From Odontesthes bonariensis (Eukaryota > Chordata > Actinopteri > Atheriniformes > Atherinopsidae): 64,000 nucleotides of DNA. This document shows, in pieces, positions 45,801-57,300 of this stretch; position 1 is the first letter of the stretch; each line of letters begins with the position of its first letter. The translations under genes and the position numbers were made by a program. Below the pieces are notes generated by a model. The model was not told where the DNA came from. It worked only from the letters and a program-made list of their open reading frames with translations, and ran no database searches. The DNA lies in contig NC_134528.1 in NCBI RefSeq assembly GCF_027942865.1, forward strand, positions 13,222,086 through 13,286,085, read 5' to 3'.

Positions 45801-48800
45801 TTTCAATTTGCTCTGATTATCAGACTGCTTGACTCTTTCAAATACCATCTAAGGTCAATCTGAATCCCGTTGCTACAGTAACTGCAGACCAAACCTTGAT
45901 TTGTTAAATTCCAACATGCGGAAGAGTTACGTCCTACTCAGTTACTCAAGCAAATATTCATTATTGTATCTGTATTGATGAATTGTCATGTATGGGTAAG
46001 CAACACAGCAGTTGCTTATATAGACATGTGCTTACACAATGTAAAAATATTTGTCTGGGTATATGGGTAAAATATGCATTATTGTCAAAGTATTTGTGCC
46101 TAACGACGCTTTCAAAAGTTAAGCTCATTCACAAAAAGTTACCAAATCAAATCTGTGATTGTTTTTTGCATGTAAAACAACTGGTTCTCATTTACAAACT
46201 TATACACCCTCTGAGGTACTTGCACTTTACATTTTGTGCAAATCTCTTTTTCTATTCTCATCTGCATCTCGGTGAGAAATACTGTGCATATGTAACAGTT
46301 TCAGTGATTTGTTGATTGATATAGAACTTACAAAAATGCAGTTTTGCTATGAATCGATCTACTTAACATTCTCTGGAAGTACAGTGGAAACAAATGGCTG
46401 ATTGATCAATCGGTGCTTTGGCAGGAGATCACTTTGTCATCATTAGGTGCACTTGTGACAGCATTTTCACTATTTTTGCAAACCAAGCTGTGAGTTGATG
46501 ATTTGTGAAAATGGTCATTCTCTGCAGTTGCATCCAAACTAATCTGAAGTTAATCACCTTCATGAATGCTGAGTGGCAAAAAGGGCCCATCTGCTCACCA
46601 GTGTGTTTAGCATGTATTTTAAAGAGATGAAGCCTCCAGATCACAGATAAAATCATTAATCTGGTTGAATCATTTCTGAGAATTTTAGTAGGCTGCCACT
46701 TTAGATTCTGATGGAACAGAACAGGTACACCCATAAGGTCCCTTGGCAATTTTTATAGAAAATCTTGTTTGAGTCTTCTCCCTTTAAACATGCTATCTGA
46801 CGTAAATGGTGCAAATCGGAGTCTGTCATCAACATGTTTCATATTCCTATCTCTGTTTATGCCCGTGCAGCATTCTCTCGGTAAACTTCCGTCAGTGGTG
46901 GCTTTCCAGCAACATCCAAATTCTTGAAAGTCTTTAACAACCAATAGAGCAGCACAGAAAAATATTTAATGGTTGGAAGTGACCCAGATCAGCTGTGTGT
47001 CAGCAGCAAATTCACCCTGATCATGATGTGACTAATTATGACCTCTGAATTAATTTTTCATGTCCTTCACTTTGTATTTCTGATGTACACAGCTGGCTAC
47101 CGCTGTGGGACATTCCTCCTCTTGTCCTTGCTTCCTAGTTCTGGAGCTCGGCACACTCAGGAAAAGCCCGCAACTGCCACATCAACGGTTTAGGTGTCAG
47201 AGTTAGTTCGTCCAGCTAAGCAGCATTACTGAAATGTGATCCTGCCCCTGGCCACTCAGCCTTGGCCAACATGGGCAACCTTAAACTTAAATTAATCTGA
47301 GGAGGGTGCTGGATTAAGTTTATCGTCATGGGGATGAAATGAAAAGCAGAGGGAGAGACAGCGAGAGGGCATGCAGAGTTGAGGAAGCAGAGGGAATAAC
47401 GTGGGTAGACTTAAAATGATGTGCAGGTACAGCAAAGCTCTGTGGGTAATACATTCTGGATTAAAATGCAATAAACTTTTAACTTTTTCAGTCCTGCAAC
47501 ACATCTTTAAAGCATTTTGTGCAAAAACTGTTCAGACAAAAGAAAGATTGTTTTAAATTCTGATCAAATATTTAGGGTTTCAATATCTGATAGATGTCTG
47601 TCAGGCTGATTTAAAGGACAATGTATGAATAAGGCAAGAATGACACATTAGAGTTTTCCATTTGATGTCATGCCAAAGTTAAAATTGTTTTCACAGCAAA
47701 TTATTTCAATTTCAGGTGCAAGGAGTATTTAGTATCAAGGTAAATTCCCCAAAGGGAAATGGCATCATCTTTAGAGAAATGTATTCACATTTTCCATGAA
47801 AAGGATTCATCATAATAGTGCCTCTGTCAATTGTGTATTATTTATGTATTTATATCATACATCCATGTGTTTCCCACAAACATTCATATGATAACTAAGA
47901 CTTTTAAATATCATGATCAGAATTTTCAACAAGGCGTATAGAAATAGTCCAAAAAGGCCCATACTGGTTTTGTCAACCGGTTTGGGCTCATTTAAAGGAG
48001 ACATGCTTCACCATATTTTCTGTTTCATGTAATATCTAATATATATAATGTCTAAGTGTGAGAGGTTCAAGGTAAAACGAGGCCAAAGTCTCACTTCACA
48101 ACCTAGGACAGTAAAAAAAATACTAGCAAATAGCGTGAGCAATATTCCAGAGTTAACTTGGGGTCAAACGTGTATGGATGGATTAAAGTTGTCAATTCCA
48201 ATTACGTATGAGGAATTATCTGAGTTTGAGGTCTGTTTCACATCTGAAAGTTTGAACTAAGGTCTTAACAAAAGTCAATGGGTTTGTGGCAGTAATAAGT
48301 CGTAAAAGACATTCTTCTTTGATATTATCATTTTATTATGTCAGTTTTACTACCAGCAGCTTTCAAGAACACACTTTGTTACTCTCCCACCTTTACATCT
48401 CCTTCTCTCATACCTCTCTTGAGAACGTATCTGTATAGTTATTAGTTTCCTAACAATCTCAGTGGAGCAAATTTCAGCAGTATCCTCCTTACATCTCTGT
48501 TCTTGGTTATGACACTTGAGTGTGACAATAGCATGTCCAAACCATCCAAAAATCTTTTTTCACTATAGGAATGAATCAAACCAAGGTTCAGAACTGTATT
48601 TGGTTATTTATCCTGGACTGTGCTCCCGGAGAGGTTTTTCATTTCTAATTTCTGTATGGAGGTCTAAAAGAGCCCACACAGTGACCTTCATCTGGATGAT
48701 TTGTACCCACCATCTAGCAGGTTCGTTATATAAACTATTTAGAGAACCATACACCTTTAATAAAATGTTAAAAAAAACAGCAGGTGATTATAGATGAAAC

Positions 48801-50116
48801 ATCCATGAAAACTTCAACCAACTAGATCAATAGAGGGTCATTAAATAAAGGTCACAATCACCAACCTAAAACCTGTCCATAGCAGCCACAGTTTGCACTA
48901 ACTTCCACACTGGCAAAAAATATTAGGCAGTGCTAAACAGCACTGGGTGCTGCCCTTCTTATATGGTAAGAAGTCAATATCTCCAGTTTCAAGGACAAAT
49001 TCAGCTGTGGAGCTGCAACAGGGGCAGTATGAGATAAAAAAAAATGTATGTATCTATAAGAAATACTCAAGAGAAATGAAAATAATAAGAAGGAGGAAGA
49101 AAAGGAATTTATCAGCCTATGAGCACAAGCTTTGAAACATGTGCTGCAGAATCACAGTACTGACCCATAAGGATGTCCTAGAAAAAAAATGGTTTGATTG
49201 TTTGTGTTATAAACGTATTTGCTTCCAGTCAGAAAGTTTTATGTAAAGATGTATCCACTATTTTGTCTGTCAAATAATGGTACTGTCAGTTCAGCGCTTG
49301 GCTAACTGAGTCTTCCTAGCACCTCAGAATTTGTACAAGATATTTCATGTTTTGCTTTAGAAAATAGGAATAAATAATCAGTGAAATATTCAGCAGATCA
49401 CTATTATGGACATTAATAGTAAGTTGCAGCTCTCCTAGTTGATTGTTGGAGGTTTTTTATTTTTTTATTTTTATTATCATCTTTATTTTTGTTAAATGCA
49501 AGGTGGACCTCGGGTGTTGAATTTGATTATTTATTAATGGACTGTTATGACGAATGTAAGATTGCCTAAACAGCTGCACAGACAGTGAAGGTTGCAAAGT
49601 AGAACATTATGGACCCGCTTGTTCCTGTAGTTCGCACAAAAATTGCGATGAAGGCTATTTGGACACATCGGATGAGTTGCTCTCACAGTCTCTCCCTGTG
49701 CTGCTAATGAACAAATTAGGAATGAAATTGAGCTAATTTTAAGCTAAATTGAACCTCATTTGCCTCGTGGCCTCCTGGGACTCTCATTTCTTACCAGTCT
49801 GGGTACTTCTTCATGGCATGAACTCAATTGCTGCAATTTTTCTCACATTTTCCTGGCTCAATTCTCTCCAGCTTAGCTGCAAAGCTCATTGCAGCCTTGC
49901 AGATATAAATATGAGACCACCCCCCCCCCCTCCTGAAACATTCTAATACAACCTGGCTGATCTCTAATCCGTCAGTAAACATCTGTTTCACTTGTATGAT
50001 TAATTCGCAGTGTGACTGGAATTCTGAATGTGTGGGATGCTTAAACACAACAAAAAACAAAGCAGCTGAAATAATGAAACCAGGTAAACAAAAATAAATG
50101 ATCAGCGCAGGGTCCA
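42814..50116. other. Long intergenic region before spock2
   Basis: More than 7 kb of AT-rich DNA with short A or T runs (for example about 42890-42909) and no recognisable exon on either strand. As it lies upstream of spock2 it may hold its enhancers, but I can point to no specific site. Confidence 0.5.
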
Positions 50117-50190
50117 ATCTCTCCTGTCACTCCCTCCCTCTTTCTCTCTTCTCCTTCTCCTTCTCCTCCTCCTCTGTCTCTCATTTCCAT
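50117..50190 (+). promoter_or_regulatory. spock2: Pyrimidine-rich tract upstream of spock2 ATG
   Basis: Some 70 bases are almost all C and T (CTCC/TTCTCC repeats), ending about 40 bases before the ATG at 50231. It probably belongs to the 5' UTR or core promoter. No TATA box is seen nearby. Confidence 0.4.
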
Positions 50191-50230
50191 TCGCTCCATT
50201 GAGGCAGCAGCAGCAAACTGCCTCAGCAAC

Positions 50231-50407
50231 ATGGTCGGTGTGAGAACCGCGGCTTGCCTGTGTCTGCTGATGGGCGTCTCGCTCCAGCTGGACGTGAAAA
50301 GTGGGAAAGAGGCAGGGAAAGCCGGGAATTTCATGGAAGACGAGCAATGGCTGTCAACCATCTCCCAGTACAGCCGTAAGATCAAACACTGGAATCGCTT
50401 CAGAGAC
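50231..50407 (+). CDS. spock2: Testican-2 (SPOCK2), first coding exon; rest beyond the window
   Basis: Testicans are secreted chondroitin/heparan sulfate proteoglycans of the extracellular matrix, strongest in brain. The exon codes for 59 residues: a hydrophobic signal peptide (VRTAACLCLLMGVSLQL), a short Lys/Gly-rich segment, then the conserved N-terminal block NFMEDEQWLSTISQYSRKIK and HWNRFRD. It ends in phase 0 at a consensus donor (GTGAGTGC). The block matches SPOCK2 (MEDEQWLSSISQYSGKIK in human, from memory) better than SPOCK1 or 3. The follistatin-like, EF-hand and thyroglobulin domains must lie right of the window, because no exon 2 with the expected acidic sequence was found in the next 13.6 kb. 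The neighbour order with ascc1 supports the assignment. Confidence 0.9.
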
Positions 50408-52597
50408 GTGAGTGCTCCATCTCATACCTTACCTCACCGGCGGCTGCCCGCGGAGGAAACGCAGGTTGTTGTCTGAGGTTCTGTTGGGCACAGTTAACTG
50501 TCAACCTGAAGTGCACGCACGCTCGCGACACTATCAGCGTGTGCTGTAGAAATACTTAAAAAAGATGGCAATGTTTCAAATGCATTCAGATTGGCTTAAT
50601 GCGGGCTGCTGCGCGCACGCTCTCGCGAATCGTGTAAATCTTTGATGGATTTACGTTTTCTTTCTTTGTTTGGTCTCCTTTTTGTGCTTTATTTTCTTAT
50701 ATATTATTCCTTTGATGTAGTGGACAGACAGGATAGATAAACAGCTATTTTATTTCTGTGGAAGTGAAAACATAACAACTCTATAAGGAAAGCCACAGTA
50801 CTAAGTCCAAAAGCTATTTCCAAGTCCCCTCTTGGTATGTATATGGAACATTGTATCACTACTGATGTGTGATATTGCACAGAAAATGTAGAGCTAGCAG
50901 CTGGGGACGTCCTGAGCTCCCAGACGGAATAGACACAGCAAGACATCACTTATGTAAATCACATATAAAGTTTAAGGTTACAAGGCTTTTTTGTTCTCTT
51001 ATCTCCACTGATTTCTGTCCATGCACAGCTTTGTTTATTCTCTTTCACCATGCCAGTCGGACTGATGACTTGATAGAGATACTAAATTGTTACATTCTTA
51101 ATATGAGTATTCTATTGACTTGATTGAGTTTCATTATTGTCAAAGCTGAAATGACTGAATTAGTCAGATCGGGAATAAACCCGGTGAGTATTTTTCAAGC
51201 AAAAATGTCAAACAGTTGCAAACTGCTGCTTAACAAATGTGAGTATCCGCTCCTTTGTCACTCGATGAGTCAAGGTTTTTGGATTTGACAATGTTGCCTC
51301 GGGTTTTTGATGGTTTTTGAAGATCTGTTTTCACAGCCTGAATACAGTCTTTCAGAGACAAATTGTCTATGCAGTAGTTAAAGAAAGATAAAAGAAATGC
51401 TCCAACAATACCCAGCTCAAATAACCAACCAATACATTCACAGTGCAAGCTGGCTGAACAAAAATGCTAATGAGGTACATTTTTGACATTGATATATGTT
51501 GTGACTGTCCCATTATGCAATACTTAAAATTTGAGACTTTTTTTCTTTTAATCCAATTAATTTAAATGCATCTAAAGCTGTTGATCACAGAGCTGCAGAC
51601 TGCTCTGCAATCACCACAGGCTGTCCACTTCGTTCATTTGCAATGGCCTGGCACAAACAGAGATATTACAGGAACAGCTGGCATTATGAACAGTTAGGGT
51701 CTGACATGGGGAGAAATTCATTTGTTTTTCATTGAATATTTGAAAGCTCTTGAGGAGACCATTTGACATTAGTGGGTAATGTTGGAGATCTTTTCTTTCA
51801 CTGTGGGGAACAGGTTCTGAGTTTCAGCTGGGCCAATATTCCCTCTTTAACAATAAAGTAGTATCTCAGGGTATGCATGCAACTTATCAGTGCAATGCGA
51901 ATAGTCACACTCATATAAAAAAGCCTATGGACGTTAAAACATTGACAGGTGATATGATGTTGGCACTGGGGGATCAGTAGGCATGATAAGGAGTCAAGGG
52001 GCTTCCTTTGGTGATGACTCCCGACCGCCAAAAGCACAACACAGATCTCTGAGGAGGAGTTGGTTTGAAAGTCTCAGAAGTCTCCAGACTTCTGCCGATG
52101 CAACCGTACAGTTGTTTGATCTCATTGATGGGCAATATCACTGCCGACAGATAGTCTTATCAGGGTCTGCCAGAGAGAAGCTGCAGTGCATTTTACCATC
52201 TTTGGTGTTATCCAGGAGTATGCACCATAGCCCTAGCACCCAAGAGAATTTGTAATTGAATCGCAAATTTGTGCCGTTATGCAAATTTGAACATCATCCT
52301 CCTTGGTGTCTGGAGCAGTTTGCCTCACCTCTCTGTTTGGATCAGTGTTTGACTGACAGGTGAATGGGACAGAGAGGAAAAAGGGCCTCTCTGTGGGGCT
52401 TTTTGCAGCATGTTTGCTCACATTACCCTAAGCGGATTTGTTTGAATGTTTTGTTGTTTTTTTCTCAAGAAGTTGAGTTTGAGATTCATCCTCAGTCCGT
52501 TTTAATGAAGTTGCTTCAGGATTCTGAGATTGAAAAATCTTGCAGAGTAAAATAGATATTTGCTAGATCGTGACAGAACCCATCTTGCCAGACTTTA
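50408..52597 (+). other. spock2 intron 1, proximal part
   Basis: AT-rich intronic DNA. No exon and no repeat with readable ends was recognised. Confidence 0.55.
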
Positions 52598-52667
52598 CAG
52601 TTTTTTACGATTGAATAAACACTAAAATCAAAAGTATTATACAATTATCAAAAGCTTACACTCAACG

Positions 52668-52783
52668 AGCAAAACTCGGCCCAGATTTGCACCACTATAA
52701 GCACAAAGTCAGTTCACACTTTTTGCAAAACAATACACACAGTGATTTGCAAAACACTAAACACGCTTGTATGCATTCGACAC
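52668..52783 (+). repeat. Left subterminal inverted repeat of the Tc1-like element
   Basis: It pairs with 54611-54718 in inverted orientation. Shared words include GCCCAGATTTGCAC, CTCACACTTTTTGCAAAAC-type sequence and CTTGTATGCATT. The left copy has one extra TTTGCAAA (52746-52753) that accounts for an 8-bp length difference. Confidence 0.8.
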
Positions 52784-52930
52784 AGAAGTATATCAAGATG
52801 TCACTTCCTTGCAATTCTAAAGCACTGACTGTCAAATGACCACACCTATGTGCCAATTGGTTAAACACAGCCATCAGGTGTGCAAACACAAGATTGCTTA
52901 ATTGTAGACACACCAATCAGGTTTAAGCAC

Positions 52931-52938
52931 TATAAATA
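52931..52938 (+). promoter_or_regulatory. TATA box of the transposase gene
   Basis: TATAAATA lies 34-41 bases upstream of the ATG at 52972, a plausible core promoter supplied by the element itself. Confidence 0.5.
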
Positions 52939-52971
52939 TGCAGCAAGTGAGTTCACCTATCTTTTACCAAA

Positions 52972-54415
52972 ATGGAAGGAAGAGGAAGAGTGAGGGTGAG
53001 AGGAGGAATTGCAGGAGGAGAAGGAGGCAGAGGCTGCGCCAGAGGTACAGGTAGAGGCGGAGGTGGAGGTCGAGGAAGAGGAAGAGGAGGAGGAAGAGGT
53101 GGAAGAGGAGGAGGTGAAGCGGAAAGAAGAAGAGGACCAAATTTAACCAATGAAATTCGCGCAACTCTTGTGGACCATGTTGTAAACCATGGTTTGACGA
53201 TGAGGTAGGCTGGACTGAGAGTCCAGCCAAATCTCAGTAGATACACCGTGGCATCTGTCATAAGGGCTTTCAGACAAGAAAACAGGTAAGAAATAACCGG
53301 TTTACAGCTGTTATTGTATGCACCATATCAGCACTTTTGATATGTTTGGTGTGACATTTTACAGTAGGTTACATGTATTTTGCTCTACATAGGATTGAAG
53401 GGCAAGTGCAACAAGGAGGAAGGGCTCCCATTTTTACACCACTGCAGGAGAGAGAGATTGTGAGCATGGTTTTGGCAAATAATGCCATCAGGCTTCGTGA
53501 AATCCAGGCCAACATTCTTGGAGACCAAACCATCTTTCAGAACGTGAATCAGGTCTCTCTGTCCACTATAGCACGCATCCTTAAGACACATCAGGTTCAA
53601 ATGAAGCAGATCTATCGAGTGCCTTTTGAAAGGAACTCGGAGAGGGTTAAACAGCTTCGGCATGAGTATGTGGAGGTATGTATTGTTCACTTTAGCACTC
53701 TGATGTTACATACTGCACACATAACCTTTTTTACATGTAAATGTACCGTACACTAAATCTATGCTGAACTACACAATCTTGTCTTTCACTGTATTTTAGA
53801 GAGTTTTACAAATGGATGCTGAGCCAATTCCACATGAGTGCATCTATATTGACGAGGCAGGGTTCAACCTCTCAAAGGTGAGGAGGAGAGGAAGAAATAT
53901 AATTGGCCAGAGGGCAATTATCAGTGTGCCGGGGCAACATCACCCTGTGCGCTGCAATTACCCAGAATGGGGTCCTCCACCGTCATACCAAAATGGGTCC
54001 CTACAAAACACCCCACATCCTCAAATTTCTGGACAGATTACCCAACCTCATAGCCGCACAACAGATGCAATACATTGTCACCTGGGACAATGTTTCATTC
54101 CACCGCTCTGCTCTGGTTCAGAACTGGTTTCAGCAACATCAACAGTTCACAGTCTTATTCCTGCCACCGTATTCTCCTTTTTTGAACCCAATTGAGGAGT
54201 TTTTCTCGGCATGGCGGTGGAGGGTTTATGATCTGCACCCCCAGGCTCGCATACCCCTCATTCAGGCCATGGAGGAGGCCTGTTACCTGATTGACGCCAC
54301 AGCCATACAGGGATGGATTCGGCATTCAAGACGATTATTTCCACGCTGTCTTGGAAATGATAATATTGCATGCGACTTTGATGAAATTCTCTGGCCGGAT
54401 CCAGCGAAGAGATGA
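52972..54415 (+). pseudogene. DDE transposase of the Tc1-like element, three exons, inactivated
   Basis: Exon 1 starts at ATG 52972 and runs to 53285; introns are 53286-53392 (GTAAGA...TAG) and 53676-53799 (GTATGT...TAG); exon 2 is 53393-53675 and exon 3 is 53800-54415. Residues 1-60 are an Arg/Gly-rich RGG-type tail, followed by a helix-turn-helix region (EIRATLVDHVVNHGL), then PIFTPLQEREIVSMVL. The DDE_3-type catalytic core shows Asp in YIDEAGFN, Asp in VTWDNVSFH and Glu in LNPIEEFF, the last two about 35 residues apart. Two lesions are visible: an in-frame TAG at 53206-53208, inside exon 1, and a one-base frame change near 53920-53935. The copy cannot make full-length protein. The catalytic residues themselves remain. 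Confidence 0.85.
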
Positions 54416-54610
54416 CCAGTAGTGATTTCTGTACTGTGTTTTCTTTCTTTTTTTTTTTTTTTTTTTGTACAGGATACAATTTTATGTTTGTCAGAAGCAT
54501 GGAAAATGGGGCATGTTTTTTTTGTTTGTTTTTTATGTCTCTGTTGACTAAATTCAGTTTATGGAGAAATAAATGACATTTTCATCAGTCTGCAGCATTG
54601 GTCTTGTGTC

Positions 54611-54718
54611 GTGTCTAATGCATACAAGTGTGTTTAGTGTTCACTGTGTGTATTGTTTTGCAAAAAGTGTGAGCTGACATTGTGTTTATAGTTGTGCAAA
54701 TCTGGGCGAGGTTTTGCA
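54611..54718 (-). repeat. Right subterminal inverted repeat of the Tc1-like element
   Basis: Inverted partner of 52668-52783. Further right, extra TTTGCAAA copies occur at 54713-54720, 54810-54817, 54910-54917 and 54972-54979. Confidence 0.8.
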
Positions 54719-55028
54719 AATTCACTGTGTACTTCACCTATACTACTCTATTCACTCAGAAGCAGAATTAGCCAAAAGTGTTTAAGGTTTTCAACAGCAG
54801 TGTGTAACTTTTGCAAACAGAGTTAAGTCATATGCAACGTGTGTGTTTCATATGGTAACAAAATATGGTTTTGATAAATGAGCGTATAGTTTTTACAAGA
54901 GTGTTTCATTTTGCAAAGGATCCAAGGTGTTTTGCGAATTGGGTTTGTGGTTGTGATAATTGTGTGTAGGTTTTGCAAAACAAAACACAACGCTCAAAAT
55001 TATGTTTAAGCAATCGAGAAAAACTGTA

Positions 55029-56719
55029 AGCTCTGGCTTTGCGAGTCAAATTGGGTCAGATCAGTCATGGTCTTTAAATGACTGTTAGGTGACAGGTTTG
55101 AGTCTTGATGCTTGTGGCATCAGTTATATATGTACTGGAGAGTATTTCTTTATTGACTGCAAAGGACAACACTAAGGGCTTTTCTCAGCTGAAAAAGCTG
55201 TTCCTCTAACTGGCTTCAGGGGGAGTTTGTTGCGCTAACAAGTCCCTCAGGTAGTGGTTGATTATTCTGACTGACCAAAGAAAAATGGTGATAGACAGAT
55301 TCTTCATCCTCCACCCGATTCGTGTTTTTGATCAAACTTACTCATGTTCCATGCAGTTTTCACCTTTTACTTCCCAGCTGGATCAAAATGGAAGATTAAT
55401 TTAATTATTGCTGGTAAAACGGGATGATCAGGCGATGGCTGGTTTGTCTTTACATATCCTTGAGGGTCTGATGACGCATGTGACTGATATCACTCGGCGG
55501 AGCTATGGTATGGATATATTTTAAGCATCTGCAAGTTGACACATAGTCTTTCGGGTGTGTTTATCCAACATAAAAATGTATGAATAAGAGCAGCTTGATG
55601 GGGAATTTGGCTGTAGTAAAATAAACTTTTGCTTTACTGTTTTGTGGAAAGATGCAAAAAGATGTAACTGTAGGTCATGTACGGAGTGCCGATCATTTTT
55701 AGTCTAGTTGAGTATTACATTTCAATGATTTGATCCCCAACCATATTATCTGGGTTTGTTAGTTCGGTTTTGAGAGACATGAACTATTTCAATTAGACTA
55801 ACATGTTTTATAGGCATTTTAAAAACTCAGATTTGCACAATTGTTGCTTTTTTTCTGGTGTCACGTAAACATGTTCAGATCACAGATCCTGTGAAGGTGG
55901 GAATCAATAATTTTCTTTTAATTACCCACTGCAGAGTCTTCCAGTCATGGTTCATGCACATCTTGTGACAGTTTGTTCCAGCTAGGATGCTTTCACCTGC
56001 ATCTCTATGGAGGTTTTCAAGAGCCATCTGAGTCAGGGTAAAAAGGGGCTGCTGATTTAGGAGGAGAACTACAAAAAACTGGGTCAAGCTAAAATGTTCC
56101 TAAATTGTACTCTACAGGGACACTGTAGGTACTTGGTACACTGTGTCCCAATGGATTCAGCTGAGTATTTGTTAAGCTAATGATTGGGTCTTTAAATCAG
56201 TAGAAAATTGTCAAATAGACAAGTGACATTTCAGTTTTAAACCTAATGACATTGAATTTGCAGGGATAAAGTCCTCTAATTTTGAAATCTAGAACCAGCT
56301 TTTTGCTCAATAACAACTTAAATGATCAATTATTTTTCTTGTTCTGTAAATGGCAAAATGAATAAATGTGAATAAAAAGAAAATTACCACTTCTTCCAAT
56401 GGACTAAAATCAGTAAATACATTAATTTGTAATAAAGGGTTCAGCATAAAGGCTTGTGGTGTTGACTGGACTTTAGTACAATTGAAATCAGAAACACTTC
56501 CTTAAATATCGAACGTAGAATAGATCTGTTGATTAATTTAATTAAGGTTTAATTAATTTGCGATGAATATAATTTGAGAGGTCACAGTTATGGGAGCTGT
56601 GGTGGGACCTGAAAAAACTGTGTGTGGTTAAAATATGTGTGTTGTGCCGGTGAGATGTGTCTAAATATACGTAATACATGTACATAATGCAATATACATA
56701 CATACATACATACAAGCAC

Positions 56720-56725
<6 letters not shown>
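55029..56725 (+). other. spock2 intron 1, middle part
   Basis: AT-rich intronic DNA without recognisable exons or bounded repeats. Confidence 0.5.

Positions 56726-56769
<44 letters not shown>
56726..56769. repeat. (TA)n microsatellite
   Basis: About 20 TA units, preceded by (CATA)n units (about 56696-56712). A compound simple repeat, probably polymorphic. Confidence 0.85.
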
Positions 56770-56772
<3 letters not shown>

Positions 56773-56845
56773 TATATATAGACATTAACAAAGATAAAAT
56801 AAAAATACAAATATTATATATAATGTGGTAAAAAATATACATATG

Positions 56846-57295
56846 TATCACGATCTGCATCTTAGGTTTTTGTCACGTGTGTGTTTTTGTCTTGCCATTT
56901 CCTCACTTTCCTCAGTCTCTCTTCTGTCCAGTCGTCAGCTCCACTCACTTCACCTGTGTTTCTTCCCTCAGCTGCTTTCACTCACTAATCACCCTCCTCT
57001 GCATTTAAACTCCTGGTTGTGATTCACTCATTGTCAGATCCTTACCGTCACCCATGTTAAGTCAGAGTTGTCATTGCTATCGTCACCTGTGTTTCCAAGT
57101 CAAGTTTTTCATTGCTCAATTCAAGTCGTTATTCATGTCAGTCAGGTTGTTTGTTCCTCGGGTTTTGTTTGCTCTGTTTTGCTGTTTGGAATTCTGGAAT
57201 TCCTTTTATTTAAATTATTAAAATAAATAATTTTATTTTTACTTTAAATCTACATTTGGGTCTTCATCTCCTCGCCTACACAACACATCGTGACA
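56846..57295. mobile_element. 450-bp solo-LTR-like repeat with 5-bp target duplication
   Basis: ATATG directly flanks both sides (56841-56845 and 57296-57300). The ends are short inverted: TATCACGAT at the left and ATCGTGACA at the right, so the right end is a perfect TG...CA-type LTR terminus and the left has one change. The + strand contains an AATAAA at about 57220-57225. The order of words on the minus strand (TGTCACGATG ... GACCCAAATG ... GATCGTGA) resembles a repeat I recall as common in fish. A solo LTR is favoured; a non-autonomous DNA element with short inverted ends is the alternative. Confidence 0.6.
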
Positions 57296-57300
57296 ATATG

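Larger units (their letters stand above)
52598..55026 (+). mobile_element. 2.43-kb IS630/Tc1-like DNA transposon, autonomous structure but decayed
   Basis: TA dinucleotides flank the element (52596-52597 and 55027-55028). The terminal inverted repeat is 16 bp, CAGTTTTTTACGATTG (52598-52613) against CAGTTTTTCTCGATTG (from 55026), 14 of 16 matching. A second, longer inverted repeat lies inside: about 52668-52783 against 54611-54718, near identical. Seven exact TTTGCAAA palindromes are spread over both flanks. Between them is a three-exon transposase gene. TA duplication, short ends and the DDE core place it in the IS630-Tc1-mariner superfamily; it is not a standard fish Tc1 because the gene has introns and an Arg/Gly-rich start. 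Confidence 0.88.

Noticed and set aside
48516-49135. Cluster of open frames of 60-90 codons in the gene desert
   Set aside because: Low-complexity or unlike any known protein, no splice context, expected by chance in AT-rich DNA.
50041-50385. Minus-strand Arg/Glu-rich frame opposite spock2 exon 1
   Set aside because: It is the complement of the CTCC pyrimidine tract and the spock2 exon.
52953-53261. Long proline- and leucine-rich minus-strand frames
   Set aside because: They are the complement of the Arg/Gly-rich transposase exon 1.
56588-56860. Tyr/Ile-rich minus-strand frame
   Set aside because: It is a translation of the (TA)n and (CATA)n simple repeat.
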